Shown one piece after another: positions 17,427-26,844 of a stretch of 64,000 nt of DNA. Under the pieces are notes generated by a model that was not told the origin of the DNA, did not search any database, and was given only the letters and a program-made list of their open reading frames with translations. The stretch comes from Bin55 sp963664665. GTDB taxonomy: Bacteria; Pseudomonadota; Gammaproteobacteria; Pseudomonadales; Azotimanducaceae. Each line of letters opens with the position of its first letter. Position 1 is the stretch's first letter. A program made the translations under genes and the position numbers. Location: contig CAXXMH010000004.1 of the NCBI GenBank assembly GCA_963664665.2, positions 992,001 to 1,056,000 on the forward strand. The letters are read 5' to 3'.

Positions 17427-18386
17427 TTAGTTCGAAAGTCGCTTCAGCTCACGATTCACCATACGCGCGGATAACGGAACGTAGCCATCTTTCTCGACTA
17501 CCTCTTGTCCAGTTGTTGACAAGACCATGCGTAAAAACTCAAACTCGAGTGGGTTGAGCAAGGTGTCGGGTTTTTTATTGACGTAGATATACAAGTAGCG
17601 GCGGAGAGGATAGCTGCCGTCAAGTGCTGTCTCTGTCGTAACTTTTACAGGCGGCATCGCAGTGTCTTCTGCGATGGGCACGGCGCGTACGCCGGATGTA
17701 ACGTATCCTACTCCCGAATAACCGATTCCGTTAAGGGAGGCGGTCACCGACTGCACCACGGACGCTGACCCAGGTTGCTCATTCACGGTGTTCTTGAAAT
17801 CACCTGAACAGAGGCCGATTTGCTTGAAGTATCCGTAGGTGCCGGATACCGAATTGCGTCCATATAGCTGTATCGGTCGGTTTACCCAGGATCCAGTCAA
17901 GCCTAAATCTCCCCACGTGCGCACGTTACGAGTACTTCCGCATCGTCGCGTGGTCGAAAAAATCGCGTCGACTTGTTGGATCGTCAACGATTTGATGGGA
18001 TTGTCTTTGTGCACGTAGATGGCAAGGGCGTCAATTGCGACCCGTACGCCGAGCGGTTTGTAACCGTAGTGCTTTTCAAAGGCCTCGATTTCCTTGTCCT
18101 TCATCTTGCGGGACATCGGACCGAAGTTTGATACACCTTCTGTTAAAGCGGGAGGAGCGGTCGATGAGCCCGCGGCTTGAACTTGAATGTTGACGTTGGG
18201 GTAATCCTTCTCAAATGCTTCGGCCCACAATGTCATCAGATTGGCAAGCGTGTCCGAACCGACGCTTGACAGATTGCCTGATACGCCGCTGACACGTTCG
18301 TATATTGGCAGTTCGTCTGCAAGGCCATGCCACGCGAGAGACGTAAAAAGGATTGCAATCCAGTGGCGAAAACGAAAGATGTTCAT
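17427..18386 (-). CDS. pstS: Periplasmic phosphate-binding protein PstS
   Basis: This 319-residue substrate-binding protein begins with a Sec signal peptide (about residues 1-23, cleavage near GLADE). It has the PstS signatures SGNLSSVGSDTLANLM and QAAGSSTAPPALTEG, followed by GRNSVSGTYGYFK; these Ser/Thr/Arg residues bind phosphate. It delivers phosphate to PstCAB. It lies between phoR (21 bases upstream) and pstC (6 bases downstream), so it is transcribed with the two-component system rather than from a separate operon as in E. coli. Confidence 0.94.
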   Translation of the reverse strand: MNIFRFRHWIAILFTSLAWHGLADELPIYERVSGVSGNLSSVGSDTLANLMTLWAEAFEKDYPNVNIQVQAAGSSTAPPALTEGVSNFGPMSRKMKDKEIEAFEKHYGYKPLGVRVAIDALAIYVHKDNPIKSLTIQQVDAIFSTTRRCGSTRNVRTWGDLGLTGSWVNRPIQLYGRNSVSGTYGYFKQIGLCSGDFKNTVNEQPGSASVVQSVTASLNGIGYSGVGYVTSGVRAVPIAEDTAMPPVKVTTETALDGSYPLRRYLYIYVNKKPDTLLNPLEFEFLRMVLSTTGQEVVEKDGYVPLSARMVNRELKRLSN

Positions 18387-18406
18387 CGAATTCTGCGGTG
18401 CGCCTC

Positions 18407-19684
18407 CTAGGCTGAAAAGGTCAATGGCAGATCGAAGTAGAACCGGCTACCTTTACCTACCGAACTGGAAATTTCGAGTTCTGAGCGATGACGCCTGAGC
18501 ACGTGCTTCACGATCGCTAGGCCTAGTCCCGTTCCGCCTCGGGCTCGACTACCTTTCATGTCGACACGATAGAAGCGTTCCGTGAGTCGCGAGATGGCCT
18601 CTGGCGGGATCCCTACGCCTTGGTCTTCGACTTCAAAACGTGCATATTCTCCAGAGCGTTGCCAACGAATGGTGATGTCGCCGCCATCTGGACTGTAGCG
18701 AATTGCATTTGTGACAAGGTTCATAAATGCGCTGTGAATCTCAGAGGGTACGCATTCGACAAGGAGGCTTTCTTCGGTTTCGAGCTCGAGGCGGTGTGTC
18801 GGCACCGTTAGCGATCGCACTTCATCAACCACAAGTTTTAGCTCGTTGTTTCCATCGAATAATTGGATTTCGTCTGCAGTCGGTATGGGAGCGGATTCAA
18901 GCTGAGTCAAAGTGAGCAGATCATCGACCATGAAACGCATGCGATCCACGGGCGCAACCAAGCGTGCAGCCAGTTCACGGAGCGTCGCATCACTCAAATC
19001 GTCTTGCACCATGGATTCAACATACCCGAGCATGACTGTTAGCGGGGTACGAAGCTCGTGGGAGACGTTCGCGATGAAGTCTTGTCGCATCGTTAGGAGT
19101 CGGTTCAGTTCGGATATATCGCGCGCGATTACGAGCTTGCGGTTCTGATCGAGGGCGACGATACGGACCTCAAGTCGTTTCGAGTCGTCGATTGGTGACG
19201 TGATCTCCACGATTTCCGTTTCGGCTTGATTCAACAAGTGTGAGAGACTTGGGTGCCGGATCAAAGTCGTCAAATCCGCTCCGATATCGACAGGTTTGAT
19301 TCCTAGTAGGTCCTGTGCGGGTTTGTTGAAGGTTTCAATCTGGTGTTGCCGCTGTAGTGTGATCCACGCATCAGGCAAGAAATCGGATGTAGTCCGAATT
19401 CGCTTTAACGCTTGAAGAAGTGTGCGAGCACGTGCTCGTGAGTGGTCGATAGCTTGGGTAACTTGATTTCCAGCGTCTTGCCAGCTTTTGCTTAGCTGTG
19501 GAAAGGGCTGAAGAGGATGTTTCAGCCAGTTTTTTATCTCGTGCTCACGTGCGAGAACGTAGAGAAGCAGACCTCCGAGCAAACATGCAACGGCCCAACC
19601 TAAAAAGCCAGTGAATACGGCGAGATAAAGCGCTACGAGTACGAATCCAGGTACGACTAGGATCCTTATCCAGCTTGATTTCAC
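18407..19684 (-). CDS. phoR: Phosphate regulon sensor kinase PhoR
   Basis: This is a 425-residue membrane histidine kinase. Two membrane segments lie within residues 1-45, followed by a PAS domain (about 95-190), a HisKA domain with the phospho-acceptor His in DFIANVSHELRTPLTVM, and the ATPase domain with NLVTNAIRYSP (N box), DQGVGIP (G1) and GGTGLGLAIVKHVLRRH (G2). It phosphorylates PhoB under phosphate limitation and is inhibited through PhoU/Pst. It overlaps phoB by four bases. Confidence 0.95.
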   Translation of the reverse strand: MKSSWIRILVVPGFVLVALYLAVFTGFLGWAVACLLGGLLLYVLAREHEIKNWLKHPLQPFPQLSKSWQDAGNQVTQAIDHSRARARTLLQALKRIRTTSDFLPDAWITLQRQHQIETFNKPAQDLLGIKPVDIGADLTTLIRHPSLSHLLNQAETEIVEITSPIDDSKRLEVRIVALDQNRKLVIARDISELNRLLTMRQDFIANVSHELRTPLTVMLGYVESMVQDDLSDATLRELAARLVAPVDRMRFMVDDLLTLTQLESAPIPTADEIQLFDGNNELKLVVDEVRSLTVPTHRLELETEESLLVECVPSEIHSAFMNLVTNAIRYSPDGGDITIRWQRSGEYARFEVEDQGVGIPPEAISRLTERFYRVDMKGSRARGGTGLGLAIVKHVLRRHRSELEISSSVGKGSRFYFDLPLTFSA

Positions 19685-20379
19685 GCACTTGCAAACGCTG
19701 GATTTAAACGATAGCCTACACCGCGAACAGTTTGAACGAGAGTGTCCATCTCGTATTCGTGGAGGGCTTTCCGAAGCCGCAACACGTGGACATCAACAGT
19801 TCGTTCATCAACATAAACGCTTCTCCCCCAAACTAAATCGAGCAGTTGGCTTCGATGAAATGCGCGATTCGGGTGGCGTAGGAACAATTCGAGAAGACGA
19901 TATTCGGTTGGTCGGAGATGGATGTATTCGCCTTTCACGCATACGCTGTGTGCGACGGAGTCAAGACTTAGACCCTTGACCGTGAGCTGACTCCCTTCTG
20001 CATCGCCTGCGCGACGGAGTAACGCTTTGATTCGTGCATTCAATTCACGGGGTGAGAACGGCTTGGTGATGTAGTCGTCAACTCCTGCATCGAAGCTCTT
20101 CAGTTTGTCGACCTCTTCGCCGCGTGCCGTCAGCATGATTAGCGGCACTTCCTTCGTGTATTGATCATGACGAATTCGTCGAGCGAGCTCGATTCCTGAC
20201 ATTCGCGGCAGCATCCAGTCGATGAGAACTAAATCCGGCGGATCATTTTTGATCTGGTCGAGCGCAGACTCCGCATCGGAAACCACAGTTACGGTATAGC
20301 CCGAACGCCCAATGGAGTACTGGAGTAGTTCACGAATTTCCTGCTCATCTTCTACGACCAGAATGTGATGCGAAGTCAT
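19681..20379 (-). CDS. phoB: Phosphate regulon response regulator PhoB
   Basis: PhoB has 232 residues: a receiver domain with the acidic pair Glu10-Asp11 and phospho-acceptor Asp54 in LVLIDWMLPRMSG, Lys in YITKPFSPRELNAR, and a C-terminal winged-helix DNA-binding domain (about 130-230) with the recognition segment RTVDVHVLRLRKAL. It activates Pho regulon promoters. It is the first gene of the seven-gene phosphate operon, so its own promoter probably drives all of it. The upstream region holds only weak CTGTCAT-like matches. Confidence 0.95.
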   Translation of the reverse strand: MTSHHILVVEDEQEIRELLQYSIGRSGYTVTVVSDAESALDQIKNDPPDLVLIDWMLPRMSGIELARRIRHDQYTKEVPLIMLTARGEEVDKLKSFDAGVDDYITKPFSPRELNARIKALLRRAGDAEGSQLTVKGLSLDSVAHSVCVKGEYIHLRPTEYRLLELFLRHPNRAFHRSQLLDLVWGRSVYVDERTVDVHVLRLRKALHEYEMDTLVQTVRGVGYRLNPAFASA

Positions 20380-20627
20380 TACAAATTGTTAGTCGGAACC
20401 CAATAGGGATAGCATGGAACTAGATGTGACAACTTCGTGAATTTTGTTTCGATTTATTGCGTGTGCGGAAGTCACGACAGTGACGTCGCAAGCTTACAAT
20501 GCCGCGTTTCCAATATTCGCAAGCTAGTGCTTAGCGACTGCGTTCGATTGATTCCGTGAGGAAGTCATTGAGTACGCTCAGCTTGGAATTGACGATCACG
20601 ACGACAAACGAACAGGGATCAAGCCGG

Positions 20628-21299
20628 ATGGGCATGCAGCGACAAATACATGCGGAAGATGGTTTCACTTTGGGTGCCTACGAAGCGATGCCGGACGGCG
20701 AGCCAAAAGGCGGCATCGTGGTTATTCAAGAGATATTCGGTGTCAACAACCACATCCGGCAAGTCGTTGATAGTTATGCGGCTGAAGGCTACGCCGTGCT
20801 GGCGCCTCAGATTTTCGATCGAGTGAAGCGTGACGTCGAATTGGGTTATGAAGGCGACGATATGGCTGAAGGCATGAAGTTCGCATTTCAAGAATCGGAC
20901 CGTGCGAAGACGTTATCTGACGTTCAGGCCGCGATCGAGGAAATCGGCAAGTGGGGCAAGGTGGCAGTCATTGGCTACTGTTACGGTGGACTACTGACGT
21001 GGTTGTCCGCTTGTCAACTTCGCGGCGTCTCTTGTGCGGTGCCGTTTTATGGCGGTGGTATTGCGGCAGAAAAAGACCAGGCACCACGGTGCCCCGTCAT
21101 GATGCACTTCGGTGAACTAGATAGCATGATCCCGCCGTCAGACGTTGAAGCCATCAGTGCATCACAACCTGATGCGCAGGTCTTCACCTACGCCGCCGAT
21201 CATGGGTTTAATTGCGACCATCGTGCTTCGCATAATGCAGAAGCTGCGGCGCTCGCTAAGGAACGGACCTTAGGATTCCTGACTGAGCACCTATGCTGA
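20628..21299 (+). CDS. Dienelactone hydrolase family protein
   Basis: This is a 223-residue alpha/beta hydrolase from the ATG at 20628. The frame is open back to a GTG at 20556, but those 24 residues are unlike the family. The catalytic Cys is in GYCYGG, the Asp in GELDSMIP and the His in DHGFNCDHR, matching the Cys-Asp-His triad of dienelactone hydrolases rather than the serine form. The known reaction is hydrolysis of dienelactone to maleylacetate in chlorocatechol breakdown, but most chromosomal homologs have unknown substrates. It is divergent from phoB. In the shared 248-bp gap an inverted repeat GTCAC-4-GTGAC lies at 20471-20484. Confidence 0.82.
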   Translation: MGMQRQIHAEDGFTLGAYEAMPDGEPKGGIVVIQEIFGVNNHIRQVVDSYAAEGYAVLAPQIFDRVKRDVELGYEGDDMAEGMKFAFQESDRAKTLSDVQAAIEEIGKWGKVAVIGYCYGGLLTWLSACQLRGVSCAVPFYGGGIAAEKDQAPRCPVMMHFGELDSMIPPSDVEAISASQPDAQVFTYAADHGFNCDHRASHNAEAAALAKERTLGFLTEHLC

Positions 21300-21557
21300 G
21301 CATGATCAACTTAGGTTGTTTATCTCGTTAGCATATAAATGGCGTAGTGGAACACTCGTACCGCTGAAGAGCACGTTGCTCGGAGAGTCTTCGAAGACCG
21401 TGTTGAGGTCAAATTGATCGTGATGCGAGTATTGGTGATGCGCGAAACTGGATCGACACCGAAACAGAGAAAAAACGGTCGCGGATCGTTTCTGAAGGAT
21501 TTAGGTAACGACTTGAGAGGTCGTTCGAGGAATTAAAAAGGGGGTACCCGCATTCCC

Positions 21558-22346
21558 ATGAGTATTTTTCTGAGGAAATCAAGTAGACGGCTAAGCGCTG
21601 GTCTGTTGGTTTGCATAGCTGGCATATTCGTTATGCCGCTAGCGGCCGAAACCGAGCTTAGCGATGTCTACGCAGTTGCCGAGGCGATCAACGAAGATGC
21701 ACGCGCATCGCAGTCGAAGATCAACGACGTCGCGGAGGAAACCAACGATCTGCTTAACCAATATAAGGCGGTTCTCAAGGTAAACGATGGCTTGAGGGTG
21801 TACAACCGTCAGCTCGAGCGTCAAATCGCGAACCAAGAACGCCAGATTGCGACGTTAAATAAGTCGATCGATGACGTGACCGTCATTCAACGCCAGATCG
21901 TACCTCTCATGTGGCGCATGATCGATGGCTTGGAGCAATTCGTTCAGTTGGATCTTCCGTTTCTACTGGAAGAACGTCGTGATCGTGTTGACCGACTCAA
22001 GGATCTAATGGAACGTGCGGACGTTGCGGTTTCGGAGCAATTTAGTCAAGTCTTACGTGCATACCAGATTGAGAATGAATACGGTCGGACGTTAACTCCC
22101 TACACTGGCGAAATCGAAGTCGATGGACAGACGCGTATCGTAGACATCTTGCAGGTCGGGCGCGTTGCACTCCTTTACCAAACTACTGATGGATCGGAAA
22201 CGGGTTTCTGGAACAAGCAATCCCGCCAGTGGGAAGTTCTCGATGATTCTTTCACGACGCCAACCCGTAACGGCTTAAAGATGGCGCGCAAGCAGTTGAC
22301 TAGCGGCCTGTTCATCGTCCCAGTTCACGCTCCGGAGGGTTCGTAA
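21558..22346 (+). CDS. DUF3450 family periplasmic protein of a TonB2-type system
   Basis: This 262-residue protein starts with a signal peptide (about residues 1-30, ending near LAAET). A long heptad-rich helix covers about 40-115, followed by the DUF3450 region with VGRVALLYQTTDGSETGFWN. DUF3450 proteins are regularly encoded ahead of ExbB-like, ExbB, ExbD, TonB and TPR genes, as here, and are thought to be accessory parts of a TonB energy-transduction complex. The exact role is not established as far as I know. Its stop is directly followed by the next ATG. Confidence 0.85.
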   Translation: MSIFLRKSSRRLSAGLLVCIAGIFVMPLAAETELSDVYAVAEAINEDARASQSKINDVAEETNDLLNQYKAVLKVNDGLRVYNRQLERQIANQERQIATLNKSIDDVTVIQRQIVPLMWRMIDGLEQFVQLDLPFLLEERRDRVDRLKDLMERADVAVSEQFSQVLRAYQIENEYGRTLTPYTGEIEVDGQTRIVDILQVGRVALLYQTTDGSETGFWNKQSRQWEVLDDSFTTPTRNGLKMARKQLTSGLFIVPVHAPEGS

Positions 22347-23819
22347 ATGAAACCGAATTGGTTACGAATTGGCACAGCGAGTCTTCTGTGCGTCCTCTGT
22401 ACGATGCTGTTTGCCCAAGAGGAGAGTATCCTCGAAGAGGCTGGACTTGAGGTAGTCAAAGCGAACACGCTTGATGAACTGCTAAAGAACATTCAAGACC
22501 GACGTGTCGTTGAGAATCGAGAACACGCACAACGAGAAGCTGAGTTTCTGGCGAGCAAGGAGAATCAACAGCGTCTCCTGAACGAAGCAAACGCCGAGCA
22601 AGCCCGCCTCGAACGGCGAAGCAACCAGCTCGATACACAGTACGAGTCTAATGAGGTCCGCATTGGTGATCTACAAGAGTTGCTTGACGACAGACTAGGT
22701 TCGCTGCGGGAACTCTTTGGCGTATTGCAGCAAGTTGCTGGAGACGCACGCGGGAACTTCGAGGGTTCCATCATCAGCTTGGAAATTCAGGGACGCGAAC
22801 AGTTCCTTGGTGACTTCGCGGCACGGATGGGTACCGCTAGCGAATTAGCCTCTATCCACGAGATGGAAGAGATCTGGTCGATGCTGCAGCAACAGATGAT
22901 CGAGTCGTCGAAAGTCTCTCAATTCTCGACTTCCGTGAACATGCTGTCCGGCAGTCAGGTAGCAACCGATGTCATTCGGGTAGGCGAATTTAACTTGGTC
23001 GGACCCGACGGTTTCATCAATTTTGATGTTGACCTGAAGGCGTTAACGGAGCTTTCACGACAACCATCAGCTGAGTTCAGCGGCTCCGCTCGACGTCTCT
23101 ACGATGCCGATCCAGGTGAGCTCGTTGGGTTTGCACTCGACCCAACCCGCGGTTCCTTGCTGAGCTTAGAGATTCAACGCGCGACGTTAGGCGAGATGGT
23201 CGGTACGCCATTCGGCGGATTCGCCACTGGCAAGTGTTACTGGTTTTTCTGTGACGGTCAAGGCGGCATCGTCGGCTCGATCATCATTACGGTCGGTTTT
23301 ATTGGTGTCATCTTAGCTCTGGAGCGACTCGTAACACTCTTCTTCATGGCGCGAAAAGTGAATGCGCAAAAACAGAACCCTGGCGAGCCAGATTCGGGTA
23401 ATCCGCTCGGTCGGGTTATCGGCGTGTATCACAACAATCGTGAGGTCGACGTCGAAACGCTACAGTTGAAAATGGGTGAGGCGGTGTTGCAAGAGACGCC
23501 GAAGATATCGAGGAACATTGCGATTGTGCAGGTTATCTCGGTCGTAGCACCTTTGATGGGTCTATTAGGTACTGTGATCGGCATGATCCAGACCTTCCAG
23601 GCGATTACGCTGTACGGTACAGGCGATCCGAAGATCATGGCAAGCGGTATCTCAACTGCATTGATGACGACCGTGCTCGGTTTGTGTGTTGCGATCCCAA
23701 CTGTACTTTTGCATGCGCTTACGCATCAACGAAGTCGCTCGTTAATCCACGTGCTCGATGAACAGTCGGAAGGCATCATCGCACAGCACGCGGAAGAAAC
23801 TGGCCAGAAACTCGGGTAG
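22347..23819 (+). CDS. Long MotA/TolQ/ExbB-family protein (TtpC-like)
   Basis: This 490-residue protein has a signal peptide (about 1-24), a long periplasmic coiled coil (about 45-130) and, in the last 190 residues, the ExbB/TolQ channel fold. That fold has membrane segments near 305-335, 385-415 and 425-450, with the conserved VAPLMGLLGTVIGMIQTFQ. In Vibrio TonB2 systems the equivalent protein, TtpC, is needed beside ExbB2-ExbD2-TonB2 for iron-complex uptake. The order DUF3450, this gene, exbB, exbD, tonB, TPR supports that assignment. Confidence 0.87.
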   Translation: MKPNWLRIGTASLLCVLCTMLFAQEESILEEAGLEVVKANTLDELLKNIQDRRVVENREHAQREAEFLASKENQQRLLNEANAEQARLERRSNQLDTQYESNEVRIGDLQELLDDRLGSLRELFGVLQQVAGDARGNFEGSIISLEIQGREQFLGDFAARMGTASELASIHEMEEIWSMLQQQMIESSKVSQFSTSVNMLSGSQVATDVIRVGEFNLVGPDGFINFDVDLKALTELSRQPSAEFSGSARRLYDADPGELVGFALDPTRGSLLSLEIQRATLGEMVGTPFGGFATGKCYWFFCDGQGGIVGSIIITVGFIGVILALERLVTLFFMARKVNAQKQNPGEPDSGNPLGRVIGVYHNNREVDVETLQLKMGEAVLQETPKISRNIAIVQVISVVAPLMGLLGTVIGMIQTFQAITLYGTGDPKIMASGISTALMTTVLGLCVAIPTVLLHALTHQRSRSLIHVLDEQSEGIIAQHAEETGQKLG

Positions 23820-23825
23820 AACACA

Positions 23826-24338
23826 ATGGATATCTACATATCTATTGTTCGATTTTTCGAGCAGGGCGGTGATGTCATCTACCTCATCGCCCTCACGATG
23901 TTTCTGATGTGGATGCTGATGTTCGAGCGAGCTTGGTACTTCCTTCGCGAACATCGTGGCGTAATCCGTGATGCAATCGAAGCGTGGGAAGCACGTGACG
24001 AGCGAAACTCGTGGAGCGCCCACGCCGTGCGGGAGCAACTGATTTCGGAGACGACAGCTCGAATTCGCGGCTCGATGCCAATCGTATTGACGTGCATCAC
24101 GCTGTGTCCATTACTAGGATTATTAGGTACAGTGACCGGAATGATTCAGGTATTTGACGCGATGGCCACGCAAGGCGGCAACGCGCGCTCGATGGCGGCA
24201 GGGGTATCCGCTGCGACTATTCCGACAATGTCCGGAATGGTTGCATCATTGACTGGCATTATGGGCTCGACCTTCCTGCGTCGACGAATCGACAATGAGA
24301 GCGAGCTACTCGAAGACCACCTGACGTTGGATCACTGA
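23826..24338 (+). CDS. exbB: Biopolymer transport protein ExbB (TonB2-type)
   Basis: ExbB (170 residues) has three membrane segments (about 18-38, 85-110 and 125-150). TCITLCPLLGLLGTVTGMIQVFD is the conserved channel segment of the MotA/TolQ/ExbB family. It forms the proton channel with ExbD that energises TonB. It is shorter than E. coli ExbB (244) and matches the compact TonB2-type ExbB. It begins 6 bases after the TtpC-like gene and overlaps exbD by one base. Confidence 0.9.
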   Translation: MDIYISIVRFFEQGGDVIYLIALTMFLMWMLMFERAWYFLREHRGVIRDAIEAWEARDERNSWSAHAVREQLISETTARIRGSMPIVLTCITLCPLLGLLGTVTGMIQVFDAMATQGGNARSMAAGVSAATIPTMSGMVASLTGIMGSTFLRRRIDNESELLEDHLTLDH

Positions 24339-24739
24339 TGGCTACTGGCAAGCGTCGTACAAGCGACGACGAATCTGACATCAACATGACGCCCATGCTT
24401 GATGTGGTATTCATCATGTTGATCTTCTTCATCGTGACCGCTACGTTTATTAAGCAAGCCGGCATCGACGTGACGCGACCGGATGCGGAAACGGACAATC
24501 CAAAGCCGTTGGTGAGTGTGCTAATCGCGATTGGCCCCAACGGTGACATCTGGATTGATAAAAATCGTGTGGACGAAAACACGATTCGGGCACACATTGA
24601 GCGGCTGATCGCGGAGAATCCCAAAGGCGGTATCGTGATTCAGGCGGACAAATTGGCATCCTATAAGAAACTAAAAGCTACGTTAGACGCCGCTAGGGGC
24701 GCTGGCGTACAAGAGGTGGCGATCGCGACCACCGATTGA
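24338..24739 (+). CDS. exbD: Biopolymer transport protein ExbD (TonB2-type)
   Basis: ExbD (133 residues) has an N-terminal cytoplasmic tail and a single membrane helix starting at INMTPMLDVVFIMLIFFIVT; the conserved Asp22 is the proton-carrying residue. A periplasmic domain ends in the typical KATLDAARGAGVQEVAIAT. It works with ExbB to convert proton flow into TonB motion. The ATG overlaps the exbB stop (ATGA). Confidence 0.92.
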   Translation: MATGKRRTSDDESDINMTPMLDVVFIMLIFFIVTATFIKQAGIDVTRPDAETDNPKPLVSVLIAIGPNGDIWIDKNRVDENTIRAHIERLIAENPKGGIVIQADKLASYKKLKATLDAARGAGVQEVAIATTD

Positions 24740-24753
24740 GGGAGGGCAGTTCC

Positions 24754-25365
24754 ATGCCGTACACGTTGACTTTTCGATATGCGATCGGTTTGGTCGGTGG
24801 CATATTGGTCACGATCGCTTTGCTGTACCTCATGCAGGCGATCATCTCCTCGGACGAAAATCCGTTAAACGAAGCACCTTCGATTACGCTTCTTGAGTTC
24901 CATCGTGTCCTGGAGGATGAGGTCCCTGAAATGAAGGATCTCAAACCCAAGCCACCCCCACCACCGGACGAAGCACCGCCAGATATGCCGACGCCTGATT
25001 TTGACGCTTCGACGAATATGGGTGTTGACATCGGATCGATCAACCCCGAGGTTGACATCGACATGAGTGGTGGCGGCTTCTCACAAGATGGCGAATATTT
25101 ACCGATCGTGAAGGTGTTACCCATATATCCTCGACGAGCGTTGTCCCGCGGGATTGAAGGTTACGTGATCGTCGAATTTTGCGTGACTGAGCAAGGAACG
25201 GTGCGCGACCCGGTTGTCGTTGAAGCTGACCCTTCATCCATCTTCGACCGTGCAGCGGTTAACGCGGCATTGAAGTTCAAGTACAAGCCAAAGGTTGTCA
25301 ACGAACAACCTATTGAAGTTTGCGGCGTACCTAACAAAATCACATTTGAGATGGAGGACGGCTAA
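24754..25365 (+). CDS. tonB: TonB energy transducer (TonB2-type)
   Basis: The protein has 203 residues from the ATG at 24754, chosen because GGGAGGG lies seven bases upstream; an in-frame TTG at 24736 is less likely. It has one N-terminal membrane anchor (about 10-30), a short proline-rich spacer (KPKPPPPPDEAPPDMP near 60-75) and a TonB C-terminal domain with YPRRALSRGIEGYVIVEFCVTEQG. It spans the periplasm to drive TonB-dependent receptors, possibly including the one at 54577-56412. The short spacer is typical of TonB2. Confidence 0.9.
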   Translation: MPYTLTFRYAIGLVGGILVTIALLYLMQAIISSDENPLNEAPSITLLEFHRVLEDEVPEMKDLKPKPPPPPDEAPPDMPTPDFDASTNMGVDIGSINPEVDIDMSGGGFSQDGEYLPIVKVLPIYPRRALSRGIEGYVIVEFCVTEQGTVRDPVVVEADPSSIFDRAAVNAALKFKYKPKVVNEQPIEVCGVPNKITFEMEDG

Positions 25366-25400
25366 GCTAGGCGCACAAGCCTCGAAAGCTGTCGAAACAC

Positions 25401-26804
25401 ATGCGAAAGCTCAGAGAATCTTCCATGCCGATGCTGTCCAAACTCGGTTTCGTAAGCGTAGCCGTGGTAATCGGGTGGTTCGCACTATTTGCTACGGTTG
25501 AACCTTCCATCGGTGGAATGTCCTTTTCAATGACTGGCGATGTCCAGGCACAGGATTGCTATCGGGATCCCGACGACGACGGCCGCGAAGATCGACGAAT
25601 TCCAAATATGACAATCACAACTGCAGATAAACTCGCGGACATCCAGGAAATCATCGATACCGAACAGAATCCACAATTGGGTATTGAGGAACTCAACAAG
25701 ATGATCGCACGCGGCACCCGCCGCTACAACGGCAATGAGCTTGCCAACATTTACAAGATGTTGGCCTACGCGTATTTCGTCCTAGACGACATGCCGAATA
25801 CGATCATCTACAACGAAAAGATTTTGGAACATTGTGAGGACATCCGCATAGGTATGCAGTCGACAACGATGTTCACGCTAGCACAGCTCTATTACTCGGA
25901 AGAACGGTTCGATGAATCGCTGGCAATGATTGAAGACTGGTTGTTAATTGCTGACGATCCTGGTCCAAATCCGTATTTCTTCGTGGCGACCATCTACTAT
26001 CAGCAGCAAGATTATGATCGCGCCATCGAGTACGTTGAGCTTGCTATCGACATGGCGACGGAACGAGGCCTACTCCCTATCAAGAAATCCTGGTATGGTA
26101 TGTTGCGTTTTCTTTATTTTGAGAAAGAGAATTTCCCGAAAGTCATCGAGATTCTTGAGATCATGGTTCGCGAATATCCTGAACGGAGCTCATGGATACA
26201 GCTAGCGGGGATGTACGGTTCAGAAGGCTACGAGGAGAAACAGCTATACGCCATGGAAGCGGCAAATGTGCTTGGATTTTTCGATCGCGAGTCTGATTAC
26301 CTTCAGTATCAAGGCGTTCTGATGAACGCGGACGTTGCTATTCGTGGGGCTTGGTACTTACAGGAAGGTTTCGATAATGAAACGGTTGAACCAAGCTACC
26401 GTTCGTTAAACGCGCTCGGACAATCGTACCAAGCTGCGCTTGAAGACGATGAAGCAATTGAGCGATTCGAAGAAGCGACTGAATTTGCGGAAGATGGTCG
26501 CATCTTCAAGCGGCTAGCACAGCTATACCTCGGCAAAGAGGAATTCGGGAAATGTACCGAACGCGCAGAGGAGGCGATTGAGCGTGGTGGCATCGATCGC
26601 GTGTGGGACCTCAAAATTCTCGAAGGCATGTGCGAATACAATCGAGAAAGGTTAAGCCGAGCGTTAGAGATTTTCCAAGAAGCTCGGCGTGATGCGAGAG
26701 ATGGTCGTGCTGCTAGCGCGGAGAAATCAGCACGTGATTGGATTCGCTACATTGAAAGCGAACAGAACCGATTGCGACAGCTAGCGGCTGCGGAAGCTAC
26801 TTAG
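25401..26804 (+). CDS. Tetratricopeptide repeat protein of the TonB2 operon
   Basis: This 467-residue exported TPR protein starts at ATG 25401, or less likely at 25425. Residues 9-50 give a signal peptide or anchor ending near VQAQDCYRD. Repeated 34-residue helix pairs follow from about 70 to 450 (for example AQLYYSEERFDESLAMIEDWLLIA and ATIYYQQQDYDRAIEYVELAIDMA). TPR proteins end most DUF3450/TonB2 operons and presumably scaffold the complex; their precise partner is unproven. It is followed by a long hairpin at 26818. Confidence 0.85.
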   Translation: MRKLRESSMPMLSKLGFVSVAVVIGWFALFATVEPSIGGMSFSMTGDVQAQDCYRDPDDDGREDRRIPNMTITTADKLADIQEIIDTEQNPQLGIEELNKMIARGTRRYNGNELANIYKMLAYAYFVLDDMPNTIIYNEKILEHCEDIRIGMQSTTMFTLAQLYYSEERFDESLAMIEDWLLIADDPGPNPYFFVATIYYQQQDYDRAIEYVELAIDMATERGLLPIKKSWYGMLRFLYFEKENFPKVIEILEIMVREYPERSSWIQLAGMYGSEGYEEKQLYAMEAANVLGFFDRESDYLQYQGVLMNADVAIRGAWYLQEGFDNETVEPSYRSLNALGQSYQAALEDDEAIERFEEATEFAEDGRIFKRLAQLYLGKEEFGKCTERAEEAIERGGIDRVWDLKILEGMCEYNRERLSRALEIFQEARRDARDGRAASAEKSARDWIRYIESEQNRLRQLAAAEAT

Positions 26805-26817
26805 TCACAATCAGCTA

Positions 26818-26844
26818 CGCGAACCGCAGGTCTTGCGGTTCGCG
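26818..26844 (+). terminator. Strong hairpin after the TonB2 operon, no T-run
   Basis: CGCGAACCGCA at 26818-26828 and TGCGGTTCGCG at 26834-26844 form a perfect 11-bp stem with a 5-base loop, 14 bases after the TPR gene stop. There is no T tract on either side, so it may stabilise the 3' end or be a factor-dependent stop rather than a classical intrinsic terminator. Confidence 0.5.

Noticed and set aside
20380..20555. Possible Pho box before phoB (TTGTCAC and CTGTCGT-like units on the minus strand)
   Set aside because: Each unit has two or more mismatches and the spacing partner is poor, so the match is no better than chance.
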